64,000 bases of DNA from positions 162,057,043 to 162,121,042 of the forward strand of contig CP136069.1 in NCBI GenBank assembly GCA_032622095.1, given 5' to 3'. The stretch comes from Siphonodentalium dalli (taxonomy: Eukaryota > Mollusca > Scaphopoda > Gadilida > Siphonodentaliidae). A program made the position numbers and the translations under genes. This document shows positions 53,250 through 62,975 of the stretch, piece after piece. The notes under the pieces are model-generated. The model ran no database searches. It saw nothing but the letters and a program-made list of their open reading frames with translations, and was not told the DNA's origin. The first letter of the stretch is position 1. Every line of letters begins with the position of its first letter.

Positions 53250-54465
53250 CGCAAACACCGAGCACGTTTCTAATCCTCTGGCAGGAGAGTGTAGCGAAAC
53301 GGTCGTGATTGCTTCGATCCTTATTAGTTCCTCTTCTGTCGGAGCGTTGAGCACGGGTGAGTCGTGTGGTCGCGCCTCCGGGTGCAGCTGCCCCCGTGCT
53401 TAACGCCAGTGAGACGGTTTTGGATTAGGCTTATGGATTTAATCCCAGAAGCCGTGTTGGCCGCAGTGCAAAGGTGTCGGGTATTGGACATTGCTAACTG
53501 GAGTCTCCAGTCTAGCAGGGGATACCTGACCCTTTGCCTGGAGTTCCGGACCGAAGATGCTGGCATCCAGAAATCACAGACCCGGGACACCAACTCCAAG
53601 ACTGCCTCCTGTCACCTGAGTGGGAAGAAGAAGGGGCCGCCCAAGAAAAAGACGCCTGCGAGGAAAAGAATGGACGCCGCCAGACGAGCCAAATGGAAGA
53701 AGAGGGGGGTGACTGTTCATCTGCCAGTCACCCCTCCCCTTGTTGTTCAGCCGACGTCCAATGTCACAGCCGGCAGGTCGGGGTTGTCTGAGAGACGCCC
53801 AGACGACACGACCTGCATTGAGACAGGCGACATCGCACCAGCTAGCAGGGACTCCGTTGATCTTCCGGAGATCCCTGCTGTCGTCGTCGAGGCAAGCGGA
53901 ACAAGGGAGCAGGAAACCACCCCTGCTGTTCCTGCCGCCTGCTTCGAGGTGGAACTGGACAGCTTGCCACCACGGACACCGGATTACCAGAACATCCCGG
54001 TGTCCCCCAGCTCCACCACCAGCAACAACAACAGCACTCGGTCTGTTCAGTCTGTAGAAGAAACCATCCGCTTGCAGATAACGCCATCGCTAATGCTGAT
54101 AGACACAGCAAAGAACAATCAGAAAACTTCCAACGCTACTTAAAAGAGCAAGAAGCGAAGCAAGAAGCGGAACTACAGCGTATCATCCAACAGTACCATC
54201 AGAGACATCCTTCACCTCAGTCATCAACCGAAAAACCAAATGCAAAGAAGAAAAAAAAAAAAATAATAATCACCATCACAAAATGCTTACCATTTTTTTT
54301 TTTTTTTTTTGTATGATCACAAATAAAGGCAACAACATGAGGGATTAAGGGGAGGACCACTCGGTCCTTCCGACAATCCCGGGCTAGGCCCCCCGAACCA
54401 CTCATTCTCTCTCGTTTCTAATCACATTTAGTATCCAATTACGCAAACACCGAGTATGTTTTAAT
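53250..54465 (+). mobile_element. Retroelement between imperfect direct repeats
   Basis: TACGCAAACACCGAGCACGT near 53250 recurs as TACGCAAACACCGAGTATGT near 54441, consistent with an old, long target duplication. Between lie a GC-richer leader, an ORF1-like gene, A-rich and poly-T tracts (54245-54310) and a conserved 3' end that also occurs alone at 13134-13215. No reverse transcriptase is present, so this is a non-autonomous derivative that would depend on an enzyme made elsewhere. Confidence 0.6.
53364..54245 (+). pseudogene. ORF1-like retroelement protein, frameshifted
   Basis: The main frame (259 codons, 53364-54143) contains LIPEAVLAAVQRCRVLD near residue 26, a strongly basic block KKKGPPKKKTPARKRMDAAR (about 87-107) typical of nucleic-acid-binding retroelement proteins, then a Pro/Thr/Ser-rich low-complexity region. 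Near 54065 the coding signal moves to another frame that reads ADNAIANADRHSKEQSENFQ and then EQEAKQEAELQRIIQQYHQR, a plausible coiled coil, ending in a Lys-rich tail at about 54245. I infer one ancestral protein broken by a frameshift. The initiator is uncertain because GC-rich leader sequence precedes it. A host origin is not excluded, but the linked dispersed 3' end argues for a mobile element. Confidence 0.5.
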
Positions 54466-54589
54466 CACATTTAGACCACCACCTCCTGCGACAGGGTCAG
54501 ATATACTTGCCAATATACATCCTAGGATGGCGGATCTAAGAATGGACTCAGGTAATGCACTCCTGATATTACCTCTCATAGGGATTAAT

Positions 54590-54785
54590 TAAAATACATG
54601 TATGGTTCCATGAGGGTAAATTAAAATATGGTCACACCCAGAGAGGGTTAATTGAAATATGGTCCGATGAGGGTAAATTAAAATATGGTCACATCACGGT
54701 TAAATAAAATATGGTCCCATGAGGGTTATTTAATATATGGTCCAATGAGGGTTAATAAAAAATATGGTCCCATGATGGTTAATCA
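54590..54785. repeat. Imperfect minisatellite, about 30-bp unit
   Basis: GGGTAAATTAAAATATGGTC and CATGAGGGTTAATA forms recur six to seven times with varied spacing. No coding potential. Confidence 0.85.
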
Positions 54786-54892
54786 GCTCGCACTTCTTGG
54801 CATGCGAATAACAAACCATGGATCCACCAAGCATGTCTCGAGAGACGCCCGCTGCTTGAAATAATAATGTAAACGACAATAAACGAAATTGA

Positions 54893-55040
54893 AATTCCCA
54901 ACTACACCTTTTACCGGACTCGGCTCGGGGTCGCACTACAACTTTTGATGTGTCCCAAAAATCCCCATTTCTATAAATAACAAATCCATGCGTCCATTGA
55001 ATACCAAGAAACAGTAGCTGAGTATACACCCGGAGTGCGA
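54893..55040 (-). repeat. Dispersed repeat S, copy 2
   Basis: Minus-strand match to 50345-50478: CTCCGGGTGTATACTCAG, GACGCATGGATTTG, AATGGGGATTTTTGGG, GCGACCCCGAGCC and GTCCGGTAAAAGGTGTAG in order. Confidence 0.65.
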
Positions 55041-56139
55041 AATAATCGTTTGGATTTTGAGTATTGGCTATTTGTTATGCTAATTGGGATTTCTCATATA
55101 AAGCCTTTGCTAAATATACTTATTCCAACGATTATGATATATTAATTACATATTTATGTTACATTAATCACATAGAGGCCTTAGTGGAGTTGGTATTGAC
55201 CCCAATCAGCTCGCATATGGAACCATAAGGTATAATAACCTATATACACTGATATATGTATATATACCATTCCGAGATACACCGCGAATGGTACATGTAC
55301 CTGACCTCAAAGGGGCCCAATGCCATCGAAGTCGGGTTTATTCAAAATAACATAAATTGTATAAAAGTCTGTGAATCAACTACCATCATCAAATACATGT
55401 AAACATAAATAGACTTTGTTCTTGTTTTCATTATTAAAACTCTAAGATAACGATATTTTTGAATATCGAAACCATTGTTTTTTACAGTTACAGTGGAATT
55501 ATCAATCGAAGTCCGATTAGTCCAATAAGACAACAATGTTTAATCAAAGCCTGGCATTTAAAATTGGAAAATGTCAAAGCATTAAAAAATATTTTGAAAT
55601 TCATATTTAGACGAAATTATTTTAACTTGCATGTGCTACACGATTAACGGTGTTTGTTGACAAATCACTGTAACCGTTTTGTTATTGGAGAGCAAGTCAA
55701 GAATATCGATGAATCATCGTTGATTTATTCGGGAAATCATCATTAGATAATACTGCTGAACAGCCTCTCGGTTTGTAGCGATTACAGTTGGTAGAACTCC
55801 CAGTTTTTGAAAGCAGCTATACCCGATTGTAGGGGAGACTTGTTCCTTATACGAATTAGGTTTACGCCCACCTAAGATATATATAGTTTAATAAGATTTT
55901 GACATTTTTGCCCAACTCTCGTCTGAATTGTTGATAGCATCTGTAGGTTAATTTGTGTCTCGCTTCCGAAGCTGCCAGTTTGAATTAGTCCACGGAAGCA
56001 CCCTGCTTGTGTAGCAATTATTCACACAAATCTAATAAAAATCCAATAGTCGAGTAATATTTACCTTTCTGAACTCTTTGGATCCATCTTTGCTTGGACA
56101 CTGGTGCTAAAATATCTGAGATATGTATCTTTGGAGATT
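55041..56139. other. No feature recognised
   Basis: AT-rich unique sequence. Short frames have no known motif. Confidence 0.35.
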
Positions 56140-56226
56140 TTGGGTTTGATTCGGAGAATCAGGGTTTCATTAGGAGAATCAGGGTTTGGTCATCGGAAAA
56201 TCCATGGTTTATTCGGATAATCAGAT
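56140..56226. repeat. Short tandem repeat with GGAGAATCAGGGTTT
   Basis: Three to four imperfect copies of about 28 bp (TTCGGAGAATCAGGGTTTCA, then diverged forms). It resembles, but does not match, the CCGAAG modules at 4.3 kb. Confidence 0.6.
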
Positions 56227-56379
56227 AAACGATTATACAGTGTGATAATATACGTCATATATATTCGATCCCATCACTTTGGTACCCGCCCGTGTAATAG
56301 CCTAATTCATAAGCAAAATTTTCACCAGATCGTCCAAATTTGCAGATCCTGGAGCCGAATATATGATATTGTATACCTG

Positions 56380-56695
56380 AGGCCTGCAGTGTTACGTGTC
56401 TCTTTCCCAATGCGGAATATACTGAAATCACTGCAGGAGAGACGAGAAATAAAGAGGCTCCACAAGTTCCACAAAATCGGACACGCGCGGGGAATTGCAG
56501 TTAAACTTCCAACATATGTGCAACACCAGACCCGGGAAACCAAACAATACCATCCACCAAAATATATCCCACTTCAGCCTGATTCTGATACATAAAACAG
56601 TTACCTCTGTCGTACTATCAACGACTGGAACAAGTTGTAGTGGTTGAATATATTTGACATAGATCAATATGCATCGTTCAAGGAGAACCTTCTTA
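56380..56695 (+). pseudogene. LINE reverse transcriptase C-terminal relic
   Basis: Plus-strand frame reads MRNILKSLQERREIKRLHKF (about 56412-56470), GIAVKLPTYVQHQTRETKQY and YIPLQPDSD, then past a stop LCRTINDWNKL-stop-W and FDIDQYASFKENL. This order is the thumb/C-terminal tail common to Jockey/CR1-group polymerases in marine invertebrates. The palm with catalytic residues is missing. A mariner-like MITE has inserted at its right edge. Distinct in sequence from the 38.2-kb relic. Confidence 0.7.
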
Positions 56696-56697
56696 TA

Positions 56698-56860
56698 TAC
56701 AGTAATGTCCAAAGTAATTGACCACTTAACCACATCAGAATTATGGGTAATAATAGAGCTTTCCGATGAATGGCAACAAGCCATATTTCCGACTAAATCC
56801 TGAAAAATTACCCATAATTCTGCTGTGGTTAAGTGGTCAATTACTTTGGGTATTACTGTA
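56698..56860. mobile_element. Mariner-like foldback MITE (TACAGTAATGCCC), copy 5
   Basis: TA-CAGTAATGTCCAAAGTAAT to ACTTTGGGTATTACTG-TA. One arm is shortened (GGGTAATAATAGAGCTTTCC), so it is not fully symmetrical. It lies just downstream of the LINE relic. Confidence 0.85.
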
Positions 56861-56980
56861 CTACAAATTTAGATATCCTTAGATTAATTAACTGTTATTA
56901 TGCTGTTCTCATACAACAGCAAACTCATGTGATGTGCCTCAATGACCTCTTATGAGTTTCCGTAAATGTAAAAAAAACAA

Positions 56981-57310
56981 TGCCTTGACCGGTTCGGCTG
57001 TTCTCTAAATGCCATAACCGGTTCTGCTGTTCTCTGTGCATTGACCGGTTCGCTTGTTCTCTGTGCCTTGACCGGTTCGGCTGTTCTCTGTGTCTTGACC
57101 GGTTCGGCTGTTCTCTGAATGCCTTGACCGGTTCGGTTGTTCCCTGTGCCTTGATCGGTTCGGCTGTTCTCTGTGCCTTGACCGGTTCGGCTGTTCTCTG
57201 TGCCTTGACCGGTTCGTCTGTTCTCTGTGCCTTGATCGGTTCGGCTGTTCTCTGTGCCTTTACCGGTTCGGCTGTTCTATGTGCCTTGACCGGTTCGGCT
57301 GTTCTCTGTG
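56981..57310. repeat. 27-bp minisatellite, about 12 units
   Basis: TTGACCGGTTCGGCTGTTCT plus CTGTGCC recurs about twelve times with point variants (CTTGTTC, GATCGGTT, AATGCC). As 27 is a multiple of three, a 150-codon minus-strand frame (56925-57377) reads through as repeats of AEPVKAQRT before slipping frame. There is no support that it is translated. Confidence 0.95.
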
Positions 57311-57783
57311 CACAATAGTCTTTCGTGTACCGTCGATCGTGGTATACCCATCGTGTTTTTTGTTCCGCTTCTAACATGGGTAAATCTCCATTGATTATCG
57401 AGAGTTTTGTGGATTTTTTTTTACATGGCTACCTTATATCTGGAACTGCGTGGTTTATCATTTTTGTAGAAAAATTACTTATTGCTATAACATATAACCA
57501 TACAATTTACAGTTAAAATGTCTTGGGCTTGAAATGCATGTCCCTTGTCAAATGCATTGCACTTAAATTGGTACTGTACACTAAATCGTTTGTGGGAACA
57601 TATCCTTTTATACTCAACAGAATATATGCAACAACTGAATACATTTGAGCCATATATATATAAAAAATACACTCATGTGCTCTATGGGTGAGTTGAGAAT
57701 ACAGAACACGTTCTCGTTCGATTTTATCTCGTTATATTGAACGCTGTTATTGTCACCAATGGTTGCGGTGACAGGTGTCACAT

Positions 57784-58392
57784 TAGCGATGGCATAATAG
57801 GTGTGACAATTTATTATGGTGGAGTTTGGTGACAATTGGTCGTAATAATTATGTGCCGTAGCTAGCCATGTTGCCCGCTGAGTTTCCGCACAATGAGTCG
57901 ACTGGACCAATTAACCCATTGGGTTTCATCAAGGTTGATCTCTACTCATTAAGTTATGCTACATTGTATTCTCTACGATATATATATAATTGCACGATCG
58001 ATCGTCCAGAATTGTGTTTGACCGTGGCAATCCCTCATTCACTCACATATCATGCACGGAGTACATTTTATTAATATGATCTCAATGCATGTTTATCTAC
58101 TTATATTAATTCCATGCGTATTAAGACAGTTCCCCGATTGCGTTTTTTATTTTTGTGACGTTTATTTCTACGCATAATTCCGCTAACATTATAATATGGG
58201 CCGATGAATCTGTTTCGGAACTGTTGGGGGAAATACAAAAACAAGAACAATTCTGATTATAACGAACTTTGGAAGTCTCATTGTGCGAATATGCAGTGGG
58301 CGACATGGCTAGCTATGGCATATTAATTATGACGACCAATTGTCATCAAACTCCACCATAATAAATTGTCACACCTACCGTGCCATCGCTAC
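57784..58392. mobile_element. Inverted-arm element with about 120-bp arms
   Basis: TAGCGATGGCATAATAGGTG, TTATTATGGTGGAGTTTGG and GTAGCTAGCCATGTTGCCC at 57784-57900 are inverted at 58272-58392. The centre of about 370 bp is unique and non-coding. Target duplication not determined. Confidence 0.85.
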
Positions 58393-58568
58393 CGTGGTAC
58401 GTGTGTCTGCAGCCAATAAGTTTTAACCAGAATATATCATCGCCGCGTAAACAGTAGATAGTGTGTTTTCTAAGTTCTACATTTGATGTCATGTAAACTT
58501 TCACGATGATTGTGGTGGCGATGCTCAAATACATATTATGGACTTCAGCATAAGTTATATCCCATCGT

Positions 58569-58958
58569 CAGGGGAATTTTTTTTACCCTGTGCCAAAGCA
58601 TTCTCTTATATATGCGAGTCGACCATAGGTCGCCTCGCATATATAAGAGAATGCATTGGCCTAACAATTTTTTATCATGTTTTTTAAATAAATGTTTCTT
58701 ACAATTTTTAGGACATTAAATAAAAAACATCCATTACCCTGCAGGGAGCCCCACACATATATAGAAGCATATAGAAGAGTGTCGTCTGCTCATGTTTGTC
58801 TGGGGCTCTGTATGGGTGAAATTATAAAATTGTTAAAGAATACAAGAAAAAAATAATAAAATTGTAAAAAATTGTTAGGCCAATGGATTCTCTTATATAT
58901 GCGAGTCGACCTATGGTCGACTCGCATATATAAGATAATGCATTGGCACAGGGTAAAA
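58569..58958. mobile_element. Paired-hairpin element, eroded ends
   Basis: Same interior as 47734-48199, including the CAGGGAGCCCCAC spacer. The left shoulder CAGGGGAATTTTTTTTACCC resembles the inner part of the GTGACCCGCC ends, but the outer tips are not found. The right hairpin has matching GTCGAC on both sides, losing the usual asymmetry. Confidence 0.8.
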
Positions 58959-59017
58959 CAATAAAATAAAACTGATAAGTTAGTATTCGGGCGGTATGCC
59001 AACTGTTGGAATGTATC

Positions 59018-59206
59018 ATTCTACTAACATCGCCGAAAATCTCAAGCAAATCGGCAATAGCACTCCATAGAAAACATCGTCTGAACTACGCTCAATTGAA
59101 AATATTTACATCTCGATTCGAGACGCGACTATCGGCGATAGGCTAGCCTAACGAAAATTATTTCGCCATCAACATTCATTGCATTTAATTAATATATAGG
59201 AATGAA
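59018..59206 (+). repeat. Dispersed repeat R, copy 3
   Basis: ATTCTACTAACATCGCCG, AACATCGTCTGAACTACGCT, CATCTCGATTCGAGACGCG and TTATTTCGCCATC match copies at 22437 and 28231. As at 22.4 kb, it lies near a paired-hairpin MITE. Confidence 0.75.
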
Positions 59207-60010
59207 AGTGTATGTTGGGAAAAGATATCGAACTATGCCTGTATCTTCAGAGAGGTGTTTCGTGCATGCTTTTACAAACACTGGCGATGTTCGGCAATAC
59301 ACTTAATTATAACACTACCTCGGTACAATTTTTCGCATAATGTTTGGCAAAATGTTCAGGCCTAAAATGAGATCAATATATTTATTGAAATTATCACGTT
59401 AATCCAGAGGATAAAACAGTTCACGGGTGTGTAAACGCACATATCAATGAAGGCTACATCATCTGGCAATACCTACTGAAATCATAGAAATGTATTATCA
59501 TGAAGAAACTAACAGGTAACGCTCTTTATTTTCACGAGGTGGAGAATACGAGACTCTTCTTTCTAATAATAATCTAATAATTTCTATCAATTGGAATTTA
59601 AAAAAAAAATATCCATAAAATAAATAAATCTAAAATCGTTGTGATATTGCATAGAAGCTGAAATTAAGATAAACGCAACACAATCAAACCAAAGAACAAA
59701 GTTGCAAATCGAAATGGTTATGATGTAGCTATGTGTGTGGAATCATATAATAACGTAAACATACATAATTCCTGTTATTTAGAAAACCATTCTGTAAATT
59801 TTCCCATTCAGCGGCACTGAAGAGCGGTCTTGACTGACTCTATACACGCTTCTTTCAATTTCTGATAATTTGTGGTTCGTCGACTACATGGCCAAGTCGG
59901 AATATCAGTCGATTGGCTCTATATGTAATTTCTGTGCCATCATATTCCGATATCCATAATTTGGATATATGTATTCCCTCCCCCATCTGATATACTTGAA
60001 TTACATTGAG
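59207..60010. other. No feature recognised
   Basis: Unique AT-rich sequence with one GTAACGCTCTTTATTTTCAC motif near 59516. No gene. Confidence 0.35.
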
Positions 60011-60012
60011 GC

Positions 60013-60880
60013 TTCAGTAGACTAACAAAAGTGTTAAGGCATAATGCTAGATAATGGGCTGGTTGACAGACTAATCGGGAAATGGTTAGAAATTGTGGAA
60101 TTGTGTGTATCATGTATAGTGACCTAAGTTTGCATATATAAGTAAACTTGTCCTGATTCAACTATTGCCTAGATCATTGTGCGCATGGAAAAAGAGCGAG
60201 CAACTGTCTCAAACATTAATGTGACTATCAATGGGTAGAAAATATCTGTCATCAGTGCATCAAGCCATTCAGTGAATTATTTGCATGTCCTTCAACTCAG
60301 ATGATCTCTCGCAAGACCGAAAGTATCCAAGTCTGGTATAGTGCTGTGGCTGCTTGTCATCTATATATATAAACGAGTAGGATCTGTCGGGATTTTTCTC
60401 TCAAACCCCTGGACCGAGTTCAACCAAATTTGGTGTGGTGAATCGGGGTACCCTGGCGGATGTTATAATGGTATTAGTTTTTCAAAATTGTTAATTAAAA
60501 TAAAATTGGTTCTGTTAAATTGAGCAAGGAATTCAATCTAAAAAAAATATATATTAAAACAATATATATAAATCAAAATGTTTCAATGACCAATTGTGCG
60601 TGAAGCGAACAAATGGGCCGCCGCTAAGTGAAGGCTCCGTCGAAGTACAACATGCGTGCGAAGTCCAGCAAAGGTATCTCCGATGCTGAATATAGGCTCT
60701 CAAAAGGAAGCCTGTTTCAGCTAGTTTAGTATAATAGAAGTAAGTTGCTCCAGTAGACTAACATAAGTGGTATGGAATATGTTAGATAATGGGCTGGTTG
60801 ACAGACTAATCAGGAAATAGTTAGAAATTATGAAAATTTGTGTATTCTGCACAATGACCTCGGTTTACAGATGATCAGCA
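60013..60880. repeat. About 130-bp direct repeats flanking a Helitron
   Basis: CAGTAGACTAACA, GATAATGGGCTGGTTGACAG and AATGGTTAGAAATT at 60013-60145 recur at 60749-60880 in the same orientation, about 736 bp apart. The Helitron lies between them, outside both copies. Confidence 0.8.
60360..60724 (+). mobile_element. Compact non-autonomous Helitron
   Basis: Begins TCTATATATATAAACGAG after an A and ends CAGCTAG before a T, the A/T insertion signature of Helitrons. The head continues CCCTGGACCGAGTTCAACCA, a pattern common in animal Helitrons. A short stem AGGCT/AGCCT (60694-60713) lies 7 nt before the CTAG. At 365 bp it encodes no Rep or helicase and would need an autonomous partner. Confidence 0.65.
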
Positions 60881-62284
60881 ATTTATAAAACATTATGTTT
60901 TTAAATTAAAATAGCTTCTGAGACAGGTTGAATTGTTATTTGAACTAATTGAGATCATTCCCAGTCATAAGAGTGATATCAGTAGAGTTTTATGAGATTT
61001 AGACCAATTTTAGTGAAATTTGGGGGGGTGGGTGTCAGTAGAAAGTAGAAAAATAGTAGTAGAAAAATATTTTGTTTGCAGGTTTAGGGGTGGTGGGTCC
61101 CCGAAAATGCCAGATGCAAAAAAACGGCATACCTTCCTGCAAATTTGTTTTACTACCTCCCCCTGCTAACAGTGTGTTTTCTGCGGTGCATTTTGTCATC
61201 AGAATCAGTCAAGTTGAAAGTGTTTGTCGGAATGATGCAGTTTGAATAGTGGTAACGTACTTTTATTATTTATGATTTAGCCCGTGAATTCTTTTGGTAG
61301 ACTGGTATAGAAATGTCTATCTAGCTCATACACGCATAATACAAAATTGAAAATCAATTATAAATAGCTAGATTCTGCAAGATTTTGAGAAAAAAAAGCT
61401 GTTAAAATAATCACAAGCAAAAATATTGTTATCTATGCTGGATTAATTAATAACAAGAAGCAACATTTCACCATTTATAATCAGACTTAATGGTATACTA
61501 TTCTCTTAATTATATGCTTGACTTGAGTTATTAACTGGTATAATATTGATGAAACTTTCTTTCCTATAAAAGTAAATTCCCGATTGTTAAGCAACACTAC
61601 ATATATAGACACTTAGTTCAACTGGGTCTTGTGCAGTAAGTATAAAGCCGGGTTTGTCGGATGTTCCATAATTGTATATATACTCATGCGAACTTTGAAA
61701 ATCAAATTATGCCAATGATCGTGTGACGTCATGCACATAATTATACCAAACAGAGGACAGGCTGAGATTATGTGTGGTATTCGTATAGTTGTTCAAACGA
61801 AATGCCATGGAAAATAACTGACTTTCAATCGGAAAAGTACGCATGTACTGCTGTATAAAGTCATCACATTGAACCATCGCGGACAATACATATATCTTTA
61901 ATCACACGCATTGTGTGAGAATACAAATGTTTGTGTGAGATATAGTTTCATTGGTTGACAGTATACGATTCATTTCACAGAGTCGCTGCTAGGCTAAACA
62001 ATGTTTTTCTCAGTTCAATGCAAAAGTCAAAAGTTTATTCTAAAAAAATCAATGATGGTATACAGAGCAAACAAAGACATTTACCACCATTGTCCAGTTG
62101 AAGCTTTAGATAAATTAAAGTCGCCAGAAAATTATTCGAAATAAAAAGTCGAAGTTGGACAATACTGAATTTCTTTATTCCATATTGATTTGTGAGGATG
62201 AATATTTCCGCCTTCAAAATGCAAAGGCGTGCTTACAAATCATAATTCAAAGGACGCTTTCACGCCGTATACAATAACATGGTC
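60881..62284. other. No feature recognised
   Basis: AT-rich with G-rich patches near 61020-61100. No frames or repeats of note. Minus frame 62035-62217 not recognised. Confidence 0.35.
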
Positions 62285-62296
62285 GGTGTACTGATA

Positions 62297-62362
62297 GGAT
62301 ACTTCCGGGTTCAATGTATAACACATTAAATGTGTTGTACATTAAACCCGGAAGTATACCAA
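62297..62362. repeat. Long palindrome with CTTCCGGGTT arms
   Basis: ATACTTCCGGGTTCAATGTA and TACATTAAACCCGGAAGTAT pair, with TAACACATTAAATGTGTTG at the tip, so the stem is nearly continuous over about 30 bp. Confidence 0.9.
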
Positions 62363-62639
62363 ATTTTGGTATCAATATGCTTCAATATTTCCAAAATAAT
62401 CGGACATTATAAACTGATATTTAAGGACGCGATCTATGTCTATCGAACAACACAACACTGAAGTGTTGAGAATGCCATACATTTTGGGTATAGACCATTG
62501 CTAACTTAGATACTATCGATGTTTATATTGGCACATTAGTAACACTAACGTCAGTTTCTGACAATTATTACCACATTTTGCGGTTAATTCACACGTATAC
62601 CTATCGGGGCAGAAAATTACCTACGCACGATGGTCTAGT

Positions 62640-62975
62640 TTATGTTTATGGTTATGTCGCGAAAATTTGACCAGATTTGTGCGTCTGATATTTGTGATGC
62701 AATTTGTTAAAAATGTCACCGCAGTTACACCAATATTGCAGAACATGTTATTTGCGATTGTTCCGTCTGAGAGGAGCATAGGAATGCATTTTGGTTTACT
62801 TGCTTAGATCGCTTTGGCGTCAACACGTTTCTTGCACAAGAGAGCTTATCCAAAAATGACAAAATCACTCTTTTATTGGGAAAGATTCCGGACGTCATCA
62901 GAAATAAAATTGATACATTTTCGTTAGTCATACTGGCCATCTTTGGAATATTTGATTATCTGATAGTTTAGACTA
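62640..62975 (+). pseudogene. Possible LINE C-terminal CCHC-like relic
   Basis: A plus-strand frame near 62690 reads CDAIC-stop-KCHRSYTNIAEHVICDCSV, the Cys/His arrangement of the zinc-knuckle at the end of many LINE polymerases, followed after a stop by RNAFWFTCLDRFGVNTFLAQ and KITLLLGKIPDVIRNKID, similar in style to the helical tail after that knuckle. No polymerase motifs remain upstream. The call rests on motif style only and the boundaries are approximate. Confidence 0.5.

Noticed and set aside
53534-54111. Overlapping frames of 85, 105 and 89 codons
   Set aside because: They are alternative-frame or antisense readings of the ORF1-like gene and its Pro/Ser/Asn-rich region.
56925-57377. 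150-codon AEPVKAQRT repeat protein as a gene
   Set aside because: A 27-bp unit keeps any frame open by default; the frame slips within the array and no promoter or splice context is apparent.
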